From VAZQ01 sp963817015 (GTDB lineage Bacteria; Pseudomonadota; Alphaproteobacteria; Rhizobiales; Xanthobacteraceae): a stretch of DNA of 64,000 nucleotides. A program made the position numbers and the translations under genes. The DNA lies in assembly GCA_963817015.1 (NCBI GenBank), contig CAWFMV010000019.1, positions 434,001 through 498,000 of the forward strand. The letters run 5' to 3'. Positions 9,960 through 17,408 of this stretch are shown here, piece after piece; position 1 is the first letter of the stretch; every line of letters starts with the position of its first letter. The notes beneath the pieces are model-generated. The model ran no database searches. It saw only the letters and a list, made by a program, of their open reading frames with translations, and was not told where the DNA came from.

Positions 9960-10241
9960 ATGGCCGGCGGCGTAGGCCCGGCGGGGGGGAATGACATCAT
10001 CGTGATTGATCCAAATGTTGACCGGCTGCTTTTCCTTCTAACAGCTGCGTTTTTTGCACTTGCTGTCGCGCGGACCGCCCATCTGCTGTTTGGCTAAGAT
10101 CGCCCGTAGACAGCAAAGGGGGACCCCCGGCCATGGGGGAACAGCCGGGGGTCATGGGGTCGGTAGGGGAGATCGGGGGGGATCGTCGCTACCATTTGCA
10201 AGCTAGCCGCTCCGCCGACCGCTGCAAATTGGCTAAAGGTT
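9763..10241. repeat. Diverged direct repeat pair
   Basis: Copies at about 9763-9802 and 10199-10241 share CTAGCCGC, CGCCGACCG and CTAAAGGTT in the same order with substitutions between. Both end close to a short downstream frame. Low-copy local duplication; role unknown. Confidence 0.4.
9960..10097 (+). CDS. Possible 45-residue membrane peptide
   Basis: MAGGVGPAGGNDIIVIDPN followed by a hydrophobic helix (LLFLLTAAFFALAVA). Charge and hydrophobicity pattern fit a single-pass peptide. There is no clear ribosome-binding site and no family match that I know of. Confidence 0.3.
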   Translation: MAGGVGPAGGNDIIVIDPNVDRLLFLLTAAFFALAVARTAHLLFG

Positions 10242-10386
10242 CAGCCGCTATCTAAAAGGTTTACCGGCGCTGCCTATGCCAGTGTGGAGCACCGGGGATG
10301 CCATGCCCTGACTGCAATCCCTGCGGCGATCCGGATGAGCCTCCAACGATGCCACCGGGGTTTATTGTCGACGACGGTTCTCGGCA

Positions 10387-10680
10387 TTAACTCCCAGGCA
10401 GCGCATCGAGTGCCTCGGGCTCTGCCACCTCGCGGTCCTTGTTCCGAACGTTGCCGACCTTCTGTCTGTTGACCGGCCACATTGATAGCGCGTCATCTTT
10501 GAACGGAACGAGCAGAGCCTTCAACTCATCGTTCGTTGGTGGCACTTCACCCAGCCACTTCGCCCAGTCCTCCTCGGCGAGAATGACCGGCATGCGATTG
10601 TGAAGCGCGCCAACAGACCTGCACTCTGTGTCGCCGTGTCCCCCACGGCTGCCATGAAAACACGGGCGAGGCTCTCGCAT
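10387..10680 (-). pseudogene. C-terminal fragment of a SOS-response-associated peptidase (SRAP/YedK)
   Basis: The frame contains HNRMPVILAEEDWAKWLGE and later SMWPVNRQKVGNVRNKDREV, the conserved C-terminal part of SRAP proteins, which crosslink to abasic sites in DNA. The N-terminal half, including the catalytic Cys2, is missing. Just upstream on this strand lies the interrupted tRNA-Glu copy. It looks like a remnant truncated during rearrangement at the tRNA copy. Confidence 0.65.
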
Positions 10681-10797
10681 AATTTCCTCGAGCGCTTAGT
10701 GGGGGTGCAGAAGACGGAGATTGGAGCGCCATGACTGCCGTGGCACGCCCATCACACCGGTTTCGATCCGTCTTCTGCGGCTTGAAAGGCCGCGATC

Positions 10798-10873
10798 CTA
10801 GTGGTCCGATTCTAACATTCGCATCCCTTCTCGGCGGGCTCTCTTGCGAATGTTAGAATCAAAGGACCACTAG
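10798..10873. mobile_element. Palindromic MITE-like element 1
   Basis: Bounded by CTAG at both ends. Terminal arms TGGTCC/GGACCA flank longer inverted segments GATTCTAACATTCGCA and TGCGAATGTTAGAATC. The whole element can fold into one long hairpin. No coding capacity. Inserted inside the tRNA-Glu copy. Confidence 0.6.
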
Positions 10874-10886
10874 CAAGTATAGGTTT

Positions 10887-10965
10887 CTAGTGGAGCTTTG
10901 GATTTGACATTCGCTTTGCGAGCCCGCGGCTGGGTGGGTAGCGAATGTCAAATCCGCTCCACTAG
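10887..10965. mobile_element. Palindromic MITE-like element 2
   Basis: Same layout as its neighbour 13 bases away: CTAG at each end, arms TGGAGC/GCTCCA, and inner inverted segments GGATTTGACATTCGCT and AGCGAATGTCAAATCC. The core ACATTCGC is shared with element 1. Two related elements side by side suggest serial insertion at CTAG. Confidence 0.6.
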
Positions 10966-11083
10966 CCACTGGACGAAGGGAGCGGGCGCCACGAGCGATG
11001 TCATGCGCCATGGCCGTCACGCCTATGCCTTACTGGCGCGACATGAGACGCAAGCGCGGAGGCCAGACGATTTAAGGAGATCA

Positions 11084-11518
11084 ATGATGTGGTCGAAACG
11101 ATATTGTGTCGGGGCAGTGCTGCTCGCCGGGTTGTGGGCGAGCCCGGCCGCTGCCCAGCAGCGTTGGAATACGTTTCACTTTGGCGGCGGCTTTAATGAT
11201 GACAAGGCCGCCACGCTGGCAAGTTGGATCAACGATACCTGCCGGCCGGACGAGATGGGGCACATCGCGGGCTTTACTTATCAGGAAGCGCCGGGCAAGC
11301 CACTGAACCTGAAAGTGTACTGCCGTCAGGGCGGCACCGGGAAGCTCGGCAAGGTCAAGGTGGTGCGGAGCGCGTACCCGGGCGAATTTCCGCTCGAGAT
11401 ACCGCGCTCGTTGACAGTATCGACGGAGAGTGCCGTCATCCTTGGCTTCGACGTCACTACGATCAAAGGATTGATGGACCCACCGACCGGAACGGTCGTG
11501 ATGGTCGTCAAGGAATAG
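11084..11518 (+). CDS. Secreted protein of unknown function
   Basis: 144 residues. ATG 11084 follows AAGGAGATCA, a strong ribosome-binding site. A signal peptide (VGAVLLAGLWASPAAAQQ) is followed by a soluble domain of about 120 residues with two cysteines (NDTCRPDEM and KVYCRQGG), which could form a disulfide. No family recognised. It is transcribed against the surrounding tRNA genes. Confidence 0.65.
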   Translation: MMWSKRYCVGAVLLAGLWASPAAAQQRWNTFHFGGGFNDDKAATLASWINDTCRPDEMGHIAGFTYQEAPGKPLNLKVYCRQGGTGKLGKVKVVRSAYPGEFPLEIPRSLTVSTESAVILGFDVTTIKGLMDPPTGTVVMVVKE

Positions 11519-11532
11519 TGCAGACAGCCGAG

Positions 11533-11619
11533 TGGCGGAGAGTGCAGGAGTCGAACCTGCCCGACCCGAAGGTCTCGCCGCGTTAGCACCGCGGTGCCTT
11601 GCCGCTCGGCCAACTCTCC
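11533..11619 (-). tRNA. tRNA-Ser (GCU)
   Basis: Class II tRNA: acceptor GGAGAGT/ACTCTCC, anticodon stem CCGCG/CGCGG, loop GTGCTAA, long variable arm with hairpin GACC-TTCG-GGTC, T loop TTCGACT, G73, CCA. Long arm and G73 fit serine identity fully. Confidence 0.92.
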
Positions 11620-11647
11620 GTTTGTCGATGACTTTCGTTTGTCAAAA

Positions 11648-11725
11648 TGGAGTCCACGGCGCGATTCGAACGCGCAGCCTGAGGCTTCGGACGCCTCCGC
11701 TCTGGTCCATTTGAGCTACGTGGAC
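11648..11725 (-). tRNA. tRNA-Arg (CCG)
   Basis: Acceptor GTCCACG/CGTGGAC, anticodon stem GAGGC/GCCTC, loop GTCCGAA, T stem GCGCG/CGCGC, T73, encoded CCA. Complete cloverleaf. Confidence 0.9.
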
Positions 11726-11743
11726 GCATTGAGGTTGAAGTGA

Positions 11744-11820
11744 TGGAGCCCTCGGCAGGATTCGAACCCGCACGGTCCCGAGGTAGAAGCTCGGCGCTCT
11801 GTCCGTTGAGCTACGAGGGC
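11744..11820 (-). tRNA. tRNA-Arg (UCU)
   Basis: Acceptor GCCCTCG/CGAGGGC, anticodon stem CCGAG/CTCGG, loop CTTCTAC, T stem GCGGG/CCTGC, T73, CCA. First tRNA downstream of the Ro60 stop codon, about 90 bases away. Confidence 0.92.
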
Positions 11821-11855
11821 TGACGGTGTGCCGACAATGTGAATGAGAGTGCGAG

Positions 11856-11883
11856 CGGCGAAGGCGGTGAGACCGCTTCGCCG
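11856..11883 (-). terminator. Strong hairpin after the Ro60 gene
   Basis: Arms CGGCGAA/TTCGCCG and inner GCGGT/ACCGC form a 12-pair hairpin with one bulge, about 30 bases after the Ro60 stop. There is no T-run, so it may stop transcription weakly, protect a 3' end, or mark a processing site before the tRNAs. Confidence 0.45.
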
Positions 11884-11913
11884 CCCGTCGCTGTGATGAA
11901 CGCGTGCAGCGTG

Positions 11914-13225
11914 TCACTGCACGCGCTCGACCTCGTGGATGAACCGCAGCACACCCTCCGAGAACCCGTCGATGTGGGTCCAGCGGCCATAACCGACGCC
12001 GTTCCGGTAGGAAGCGACGTTGATCATGTAGGCGTGCTTGGCCTCCGGCTCCGGCACACGGTCGTGCGACTGCTCGTCCGTGACCACGATCAGCCGGTCG
12101 TGCGCCAGCGCGTTGACCTTGCCCACGGCGGACCCGAGGTTGGTGCTGCCGTGGTGCTGCGACCGCACGATCGCATCGACACCCGCCATGCCCCGCCGCG
12201 GCGGGACCTCGACGAGGCCGCTCGAGAACGTGAACAGCCGCAGGTCGCCCGGCACGATGGCGCCGAGCGCGGCCGCGGCATCCATGCGGGTCAGGTCGGA
12301 CTTGCGCGACATCCGGCTCGTCATCGATCCGGAAACGTCGACCAGCACGATGGTCTTGCCGCGCAGCGCCGGCAGCTCGGCGATGGCCGCGCACAGCGCC
12401 TGATCGAGCGACGGCTCGAGCTGCGGCGCTGCGCGCGCTGCCGCCACGTAGCGGAACGGCAGGACACGCTGCGCGCCGCCCTTGCGGGCGAGGATCGCCT
12501 GCCGCACAAGGTCGACGTCGACGCCCGCCTGCACCATGTTGCGCAGGTTGCGCAGCAAGGCGAGGTAGCCGAGCTTGCGCTCGCACAGGAGGCGCTCGAA
12601 GGTTGCCCGCTTGTCGGCGCCGCCCGAGAGTGCGACCTCCCAAGTGTCCGGCATCGCGAGCGTGCGCTCCTTGACGCGCTTCCAGAGCGCCGACTGCGCC
12701 TCGTCCTTCGGCGTCGGGCGCACGAGCCGCAGCACATCGCGCAGCTTCACCGCGCTGTCGCGATCGTACTTGGCGAGCTCGTACTCGTCGAACTTGGCGA
12801 TCGCCCGCGCCAGGCCCTTGCGCATCTGCGCCGGCAGCATGCGCTTGGCGCCGAGCCGGTGGTGCAGCGCCACAAGCTCGCCCGGCTCGTCGGCGCGCTG
12901 AACCACGCGCGCGACCGTGTCGGCGACCAGCCGGTCGCCCTTGCCGGTGCGCGAGAGCACCTCGAGCAGGAGCAGCGGCACGTGGCGCAGGTTGAAGACC
13001 TCGCGCGCCTCGACGCGCGAGCGCGGCCAGCACCTGCGGCGTGACCCGCATGGCGTTGGCGATGATGCGCTCGGCGATCGACTGACCGTCCTCGTAGAAC
13101 TCGTCCTCCCACAACAGGCAGGACAGGACCGAGCGGCGCAGCCGCTGCTCAGCCGAGAGCGTAGCGATGGCCGGTGCGCCCTCATGTGTGCGCGCGGCCT
13201 TGGTGCGATGGGTGTTGAGTCTCAT
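11914..13225 (-). CDS. rsr: Ro60-like TROVE/vWA RNA-binding protein (Rsr), one frameshift
   Basis: About 437 residues. Ro60 proteins are rings of helical repeats that bind Y RNAs and the ends of misfolded or damaged structured RNAs. The N-terminal part shows LRRSVLSCLLWEDEFYEDG and VFNLRHVPLLLLEVLS, typical TROVE sequence. The C-terminal vWA domain has its metal site: DVSGSM near residue 295, GSTNLGSAV, and VVTDEQ. ATG 13225 follows a GGAG. A one-base shift near 13020 breaks the frame. A Y-RNA-like permuted tRNA unit lies about 80 bases upstream and rtcB about 870 bases upstream, all on this strand, matching known Rsr-RtcB-Y RNA neighbourhoods. Confidence 0.88.
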
Positions 13226-13305
13226 GGGTGTTCTCCTGATGTTGGCATTCTCCTGGGTGCGATGTTGCGCCAGACGGAGCCGAGCAAGGGACGAGGGCGG
13301 AACGT

Positions 13306-13391
13306 GAAGTGCTCTGTCCACTGAGCTACCGGGAGGTGGTCTCCCGGGTTGGATTCGAACCAACGACCTCTCGCTTGGAAGGCGAAGTAAC
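13306..13391 (-). ncRNA. Circularly permuted tRNA-Gly(UCC)-like unit; candidate YrlA-type Y RNA
   Basis: On the minus strand the 3' half comes first: anticodon arm TTCGC-CTTCCAA-GCGAG, T arm GTTGG-ATTCGAA complement-CCAAC, acceptor strand CCGGGAG, then ACCA. One base later the 5' half follows: acceptor strand CTCCCGG, T8A9, D arm GCTC...GAGC, ACTTC. The two acceptor strands pair perfectly, so the acceptor stem is capped by ACCAC. Both outer ends carry ACTTC, and the flanks GAGTGC and GCACTT can pair to form a closing stem. This layout is that of YrlA Y RNAs, whose tRNA-like module has a capped acceptor. It lies about 80 bases before the Ro60 start codon. Confidence 0.75.
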
Positions 13392-13539
13392 CGCACTCTG
13401 CAGCGTCGGCTCCGGCTGGCGCATGGTCCGGCAAACGTTTTCTCGTTCGCCGAAAGCCATGCGCTGATGGCTTGTTACTCAACTTGGGTTACTCAAGAGG
13501 GCTGCCTGGCAAGTGGTGGGCTCGGTTGGGGCGCAAGCC

Positions 13540-13572
13540 CCTGTCGTTTTGGAGAACGAAGTAACCGGGCCC
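13540..13572 (-). other. Degenerate second copy of the anticodon half
   Basis: This segment repeats the 11-base CGGTTACTTCG found at the outer end of the permuted unit, followed by a similar TTCTCCAAAACGA hairpin. A GC-rich hairpin GGGGC...GCCCC stands where the T arm would be. No matching acceptor or D arm is found, so it is probably a decayed duplicate. Confidence 0.4.
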
Positions 13573-13618
13573 TTCAGCGCAGGCAGTTGGTGCAGCACGG
13601 CTGTACGAGGAACGGGGC

Positions 13619-13695
13619 TGGCGCGCACGGAAGGATTCGAACCTCCACCGTCCGGATCCGTAATCCGGCGCATTATCCAGTTGTGCTACGTGCGC
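13619..13695 (-). tRNA. tRNA-Arg (ACG)
   Basis: Acceptor GCGCACG/CGTGCGC, anticodon stem CCGGA/TCCGG, loop TTACGGA, T stem GGAGG/CCTTC, G73, CCA. A34 needs deamination to inosine by TadA, whose gene is at 40497-40949. Confidence 0.92.
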
Positions 13696-13810
13696 GTTGT
13701 CCGCTTCCGTCACGCAAGTGACAGCCGGCGAAGTGGTGGAGACAGCCGGTAACGCTCCGGCCGCGACGATCTTGCAAGGATCATCTGCACCCTTGTGCTG
13801 TCCCCATAGT

Positions 13811-13886
13811 TGGTGCCTGGGGCACGTATCGAGCGTGCTCCTCCCGATTTTCAATCGGGTGCAATGACCTCATCTGCCACCCAGGC
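13811..13886 (-). tRNA. tRNA-Phe-like (GAA)
   Basis: Acceptor GCCTGGG/CCCAGGC, anticodon stem CCCGA/TCGGG, loop TTGAAAA, T stem GCACG/CGTGC, A73, CCA. The T loop begins with C (CTCGATA) and the D loop is atypical. Confidence 0.8.
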
Positions 13887-13896
13887 TTTGGTTGAT

Positions 13897-13972
13897 TGGA
13901 GTTGCGGGCGGGACTCGAACCCGCATGTACGCGCTTTGCAGGCGCGGCCGTTGCCGTTCCGGTCACCGCAAC
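13897..13972 (-). tRNA. tRNA-Cys (GCA)
   Basis: Acceptor GTTGCGG/CCGCAAC, anticodon stem CGCGC/GCGCG, loop CTGCAAA, T stem GCGGG/CCCGC, T73, CCA. U73 and GCA are the main cysteine identity elements. Confidence 0.88.
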
Positions 13973-13986
13973 ATGATTGTACGAAT

Positions 13987-14060
13987 TGGATCCAGGAGCA
14001 GGACTCGAACCTGCATCGCGACGGTCAGAACGTCGCATCCTGCCGTTAGACGATCCTGGA
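13987..14060 (-). tRNA. tRNA-Gln (CUG)
   Basis: Acceptor TCCAGGA/TCCTGGA, anticodon stem CGACG/CGTCG, loop TTCTGAC, T loop TTCGAGT, T73, CCA. It starts 33 bases after the rtcB stop, separated by a hairpin. Confidence 0.9.
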
Positions 14061-14069
14061 GGATCGGAA

Positions 14070-14089
14070 CGGCAGGATCGCTCCTGCCG
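14070..14089 (-). terminator. Perfect hairpin between rtcB and tRNA-Gln
   Basis: Arms CGGCAGGA/TCCTGCCG with a four-base loop, four bases after the rtcB stop. No T-run follows. It may terminate rtcB mRNA or mark the boundary for tRNA processing. Confidence 0.45.
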
Positions 14090-14092
14090 CTC

Positions 14093-15271
14093 TTAGTCCT
14101 TGAACGGATCGAACACGTCGGCGCCCGCCATCACCACGGCGAACGGCCGCAGCGTGTGCTCGATCTCGACCGTGCCGGCGTGATGCGCGAGCACGTCGGG
14201 CAGGCGGCGGTAGGCCTGCGGCGCCTCGTCGAGGTCGCCGCCGACGAGATGCACGCCCTTGTGCGCGCAGCCACGCCTGCATCTCGTCGTGGCTGATCCG
14301 GCCCGGCGCGGATGCACCTCGCCGGTCTTGCGGTTCCGCTTGCCCTGCGCCTCGGTGCGCGACATCACGCGGCCGGCGCCGTGCACGGTCGAGTAGAGGC
14401 TCGCGGCCGACGTCCTCGCTCTCGACGCCCGCGAGGATCACGGCGTCGTCGCCCATCGAGCCGCCGACGAAGCCGCGCTGGCCCGGGAACGCCGGCGTCG
14501 CGCCCTTGCGCACGACCCACAGATCACGCTCGCCGTGGCGCTCGCGCCAGGCGTAGTTGTGATGGTTGTGGACCGTGTCGAGGACCTTGCCGCCGAGGAT
14601 CGGCGCACGCGCTCGACCACCCACTCGCGGCCCGCATAGGCATATTGGCCGGCGAGCGTCATGCCGGCGAGATACGCGCGCCGAGCTCGCTGTCCTCGTG
14701 CAGGATGGTCGGCGCGACGTCGATGCCGTCCTTGCCGCCGGCCTGCTTGATGAAGTGCGGTCGCGCTCTTGTGGCCGAGACCGCGCGAGCCGAAGTGCAC
14801 GCCGATCCACACAAAGCCGTCCTCGTCCTCGAACAGGTCGACATAGTGGTTGCCGGAGCCGACGGTGCCGAGCTGGTCGCGCGCCATCTGCTTGAGGTGA
14901 CCGACGCTCGGCACTCCTGCCACAGCGGGCTGTCGAACAATGTCGTGGTCGATCTTCTTCGGGTTGGTGCGGCCGAGCCCGAAGCTCACCTCCTTGGCGA
15001 TGTCGTTGAGCGATCGGACCGGCACGCGCTCGTCGATGTCCTCGTACTTGAGGTCGAGCCGCACCGCCATGTTGCCGCAGCCGATGTCGAAGCCGACGCC
15101 CGAGATCGAGACGTGCTCCTCGTAGGCGATGACGCCGCCGACCGGCTGCGCATAGCCGAGGTGGCCGTCGGCGCAGAGCACGCCGCCCGCGACGCTGCCG
15201 ACGCCCATGCAGCGCCACATCTGCTCGACGGTGCGCTCGTCATGCTCACCGAAGATCTTCAAGTCCGTCAT
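14093..15271 (-). CDS. rtcB: RtcB RNA ligase, multiple frameshifts
   Basis: RtcB joins RNA 2',3'-cyclic phosphate or 3'-phosphate ends to 5'-OH ends using GTP and Mn2+, and repairs cleaved tRNAs. Read across frames: MTDLKIFGEHDE at the start, GVGFDIGCGN (metal cysteine), TVGSGNHYVDLFEDE, GVHFGSRGLGHK, VHNHHNYAWRERHG, and HGAGRVMSR with the guanylated histidine. The end reads LAHHAGTVEIEHTLRP and VFDPFKD. At least five single-base shifts lie between about 14280 and 14940. All catalytic motifs survive, so sequence error or very recent decay is likely. It is a short RtcB, about 390 residues. No archease gene is nearby. Confidence 0.88.
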
Positions 15272-15308
15272 GACACGCTCCTGTCGAGGCATTGTAGGAT
15301 GTTTGAAC

Positions 15309-15421
15309 TGGTCAGGGCGGGTGGATTCGAACCACCGGTCTCTTCCTTCCGCAAAAGCGCGTTCACGCGCGTCTTCAACGCAAGACGCTATGTGGGGACG
15401 GCCAGGCTCCCCTACACCCTG
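15309..15421 (-). pseudogene. tRNA-Pro-like gene interrupted in the anticodon region
   Basis: Acceptor CAGGGTG/CGCCCTG with C1-G72 and A73, T8A9, a D loop containing AGCCTGG as in bacterial tRNA-Pro, T stem GGTGG/CCACC, CCA. Where the 17-base anticodon arm should be there are about 33 extra bases (15355-15392) that match part of the dispersed repeat at 56713-56826. No anticodon can be read. Confidence 0.65.
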
Positions 15422-15426
15422 ATTGT

Positions 15427-15505
15427 TGGACCACCCAGCAGGACTCGAACCTGCGGCCTCCGGCTTCGCTCGCCGGCGCTCTCGCTTCCGCTGAGCTATG
15501 GGTGG
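15427..15505 (-). tRNA. tRNA-like with anticodon GCG and A33
   Basis: Acceptor CCACCCA/TGGGTGG, anticodon stem CCGGC/GCCGG, T stem GCAGG/CCTGC, T73, CCA. The loop reads GAGCGAA, so position 33 is A, not U. The anticodon would be GCG (Arg), but decoding with A33 is questionable. Confidence 0.7.
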
Positions 15506-15544
15506 AAAAAGTGCTATCGTGGGCGCCTTGATCGGGAGGCGACT

Positions 15545-16528
15545 ATGAGGTGGCACCGGACTTTGCTGCTGGCGCTCGCGCTGTTCGCAGCCGCATTCCC
15601 ATTCGCCGATGCGATGGCGCAGGCGAGCTATCCGGAGAAGTCCGTCCGCCTGATCGTGCCGTTCCCGGCCGGCGGCGCGACCGACATTCTGGCCCGCCTC
15701 ATCGCCGAGCGGCTCGCGGGCGCCTTCGGCAAGCCGGTCGTGGTTGAGAACGTGTCGGGTGCGGCGGGCGCGACCGGCACCGCGCAGGCCGCCAAGGCCG
15801 CGCCCGATGGCTATACGCTGCTCACGGCGGTTGCGACCACGACGACGCTCTTGCCGCATCTGCGGCGCGACCTGCCATATGATCCGCTGCGCGACTTCGA
15901 CGCGGTCACGCTGGTGGCGAGCTTCCCCAATCTGCTGGTGGTGCGGCCGGCGGTGCCGGCCACCGACGTGCGGCAGCTGATCGATCTGCTGCGCGCCAAT
16001 CCTGGCAAGTACAGCTATGCGAGCTCGGGCTTCGGTGCTTCGCCGCATCTCTCGGCGGAGTGGTTCAAGCTGGTCACCAAGACTGATGTCCTGCACGTGC
16101 CGTTCACCGGCAGCGCGCCAGCGCTGCCGGCGCTGCTCGGCGGCCACGTCGACCTGATGTTCGACACCTTGCCGTCGGTGCTGCCGCTGGTGCAGGAGGG
16201 CAAGCTGCGCGCGCTCGGCGTGACCACTGCGGAGCGCGTGCCGTTCCTGCCGAGCATCCCGGCGATCGCCGAGACGCTGCCGGACTTCGATGTCACCTCC
16301 TGGCTCGGCGTCGTGGTGCCGGCCGGCACACCCGCCGAGATCCGCGCCCGCATCGCGGCCCCGCTTGCGGAATTCATCCGCGAGCCGGCGGTCGTGGCAC
16401 GCCTGCGCGACGTCGGCGCGGTCGCCGCCAAGCCGAACACGCCGGAGGAATTCGCCGCGTGGATGCGCAAGGACCACGACAAGTGGGGCCGCGTCGTGCG
16501 CGAGACCGGGATCAAGCTCGGCAATTGA
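15545..16528 (+). CDS. Bug/TctC-type solute-binding protein
   Basis: About 327 residues, intact. ATG 15545 follows GGGAGGCG. Signal peptide (LLLALALFAAAFPFADAMAQ), then SYPEKSVRLIVPFPAGGATD, the classic Bug opening, and PVVVENVSGAAGATG. A later HVPFTGSAPALPALLGGHVD matches the family. It belongs to a different Bug subgroup from 2258-3289. It is transcribed against the tRNA array, and the tRNA-Glu(CUC) 3' end lies five bases after its stop. Confidence 0.88.
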   Translation: MRWHRTLLLALALFAAAFPFADAMAQASYPEKSVRLIVPFPAGGATDILARLIAERLAGAFGKPVVVENVSGAAGATGTAQAAKAAPDGYTLLTAVATTTTLLPHLRRDLPYDPLRDFDAVTLVASFPNLLVVRPAVPATDVRQLIDLLRANPGKYSYASSGFGASPHLSAEWFKLVTKTDVLHVPFTGSAPALPALLGGHVDLMFDTLPSVLPLVQEGKLRALGVTTAERVPFLPSIPAIAETLPDFDVTSWLGVVVPAGTPAEIRARIAAPLAEFIREPAVVARLRDVGAVAAKPNTPEEFAAWMRKDHDKWGRVVRETGIKLGN

Positions 16529-16532
16529 CGAA

Positions 16533-16609
16533 TGGTGCTGTCGGCGGGATTCGAACCCGCGATCTCCGGAGTGAGATTCCGGGATCCTGGACCGCTAGAC
16601 GACGACAGC
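16533..16609 (-). tRNA. tRNA-Glu (CUC)
   Basis: Acceptor GCTGTCG/CGACAGC, anticodon stem CCGGA/TCCGG, loop ATCTCAC, T stem GCGGG/CCCGC, A73, CCA. Complete cloverleaf. Confidence 0.9.
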
Positions 16610-16636
16610 GTGATCAAGAGGATCAACACGCAAAAA

Positions 16637-16722
16637 TGGCTCCTGGAGCAGGGCTCGAACCTGCAGGCCTTGCGGCACCTGATTAACAGTCAGGCGCGTT
16701 TACCGAATTCCGCCATCCAGGA
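16637..16722 (-). tRNA. Class II tRNA with Asn anticodon GUU (Leu-like body)
   Basis: Acceptor TCCTGGA/TCCAGGA, anticodon stem CCTGA/TCAGG, loop CTGTTAA, variable arm GCC-GCAA-GGC, G73, CCA. The D arm GGCGGAATTCGG and long variable arm are leucine-type, yet the anticodon reads asparagine. Bacterial tRNA-Asn is class I. Confidence 0.8.
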
Positions 16723-16878
16723 TCAGGGAGAGAGTGCGGTTGGCAGCAATCGCAATGCGGATCGTGCGTCTTATGCGCTGGCGGCCGCGCTCTGTTGCGC
16801 GGCCGCAAAACTTATCGCTGCGTCGCGCCGTGGCGCGCGCATCAAAACGTTGTTGTCGCCCCCGACCTAAAATACGAC

Positions 16879-17322
16879 CTATGCCGTGATGCCCGGACCC
16901 GTGCGCAAGGCACCAGCATCGGACGTCGGCTCCGCCGGCGCCGGCGCGGTGCGCTGACCGGCCGGCAACTGGATCACCGTCGCGTGCTGGCCTGGCCGCA
17001 GACGCGTGACAAGCACGGTCCGACCGTTCGGAAATTCCAGCGCATCATGATGGGCATTGGGGTCGCCCAGGTTGACCTGCCGGAACCGGGCCACGTTGGA
17101 CCCGAGCTTGCATCGGCTTGGCAGCAGGCGGCCGAAGATATGGTCGTATTCGGCTTCCCGATCGAAAACCACCTCGGTGCCCGGCAACATGCAGACCGCG
17201 ACCTCCGGCTCCCCGACGGCGGCAAAGCCGCGTGTCGATGAGCTGACAAACGAGGTCGTGACCAGCTTGTCGGCGATCTTGGCGGGGCGGGATGCGGTGG
17301 CGTGCAGACTATAGTCACACAT
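16879..17322 (-). CDS. Conserved hypothetical protein
   Basis: 147 residues in one frame starting MCDYSLHATASRPAKIADKL. Further conserved-looking stretches are TRGFAAVGEPEVAVCMLPG and ARFRQVNLGDPNAHHDALEF. Proteins with this opening occur in Bradyrhizobium-like genomes as hypotheticals. No membrane segment or signal peptide, and the C-terminus is proline/alanine-rich. Same strand as the flanking tRNAs. Confidence 0.7.
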   Translation of the reverse strand: MCDYSLHATASRPAKIADKLVTTSFVSSSTRGFAAVGEPEVAVCMLPGTEVVFDREAEYDHIFGRLLPSRCKLGSNVARFRQVNLGDPNAHHDALEFPNGRTVLVTRLRPGQHATVIQLPAGQRTAPAPAEPTSDAGALRTGPGITA

Positions 17323-17408
17323 TGAACGCTCCTCGCTGCTGTTGGGGATCACGCGATCCCGAACAGAAAAGCTAACGCTCGAGTACGGCTTTGGTTCGGC
17401 AGCGCGAA

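Larger units (their letters stand above)
10755..10983 (-). pseudogene. tRNA-Glu(UUC) copy split in its D loop by palindromic elements
   Basis: 10759-10801 matches 8664-8706 of the intact tRNA-Glu, and 10962-10983 matches its 5' end with one substitution. Between them 10802-10961 is inserted, and the D-loop CTAG is present on both sides, as expected for a four-base target duplication. The 3' acceptor strand has diverged, so this copy could not fold even without the insert. Confidence 0.75.

Noticed and set aside
15309..15421. Group I or archaeal-type tRNA intron
   Set aside because: The extra segment matches a dispersed repeat elsewhere in the window and no bulge-helix-bulge at an anticodon-loop junction could be drawn.
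14312..16528. Very long open frames on both strands across rtcB and the Bug gene
   Set aside because: They are GC-rich shadow frames: their residues are arginine- and alanine-rich with no motif, and the real genes and tRNAs on either strand explain the region.
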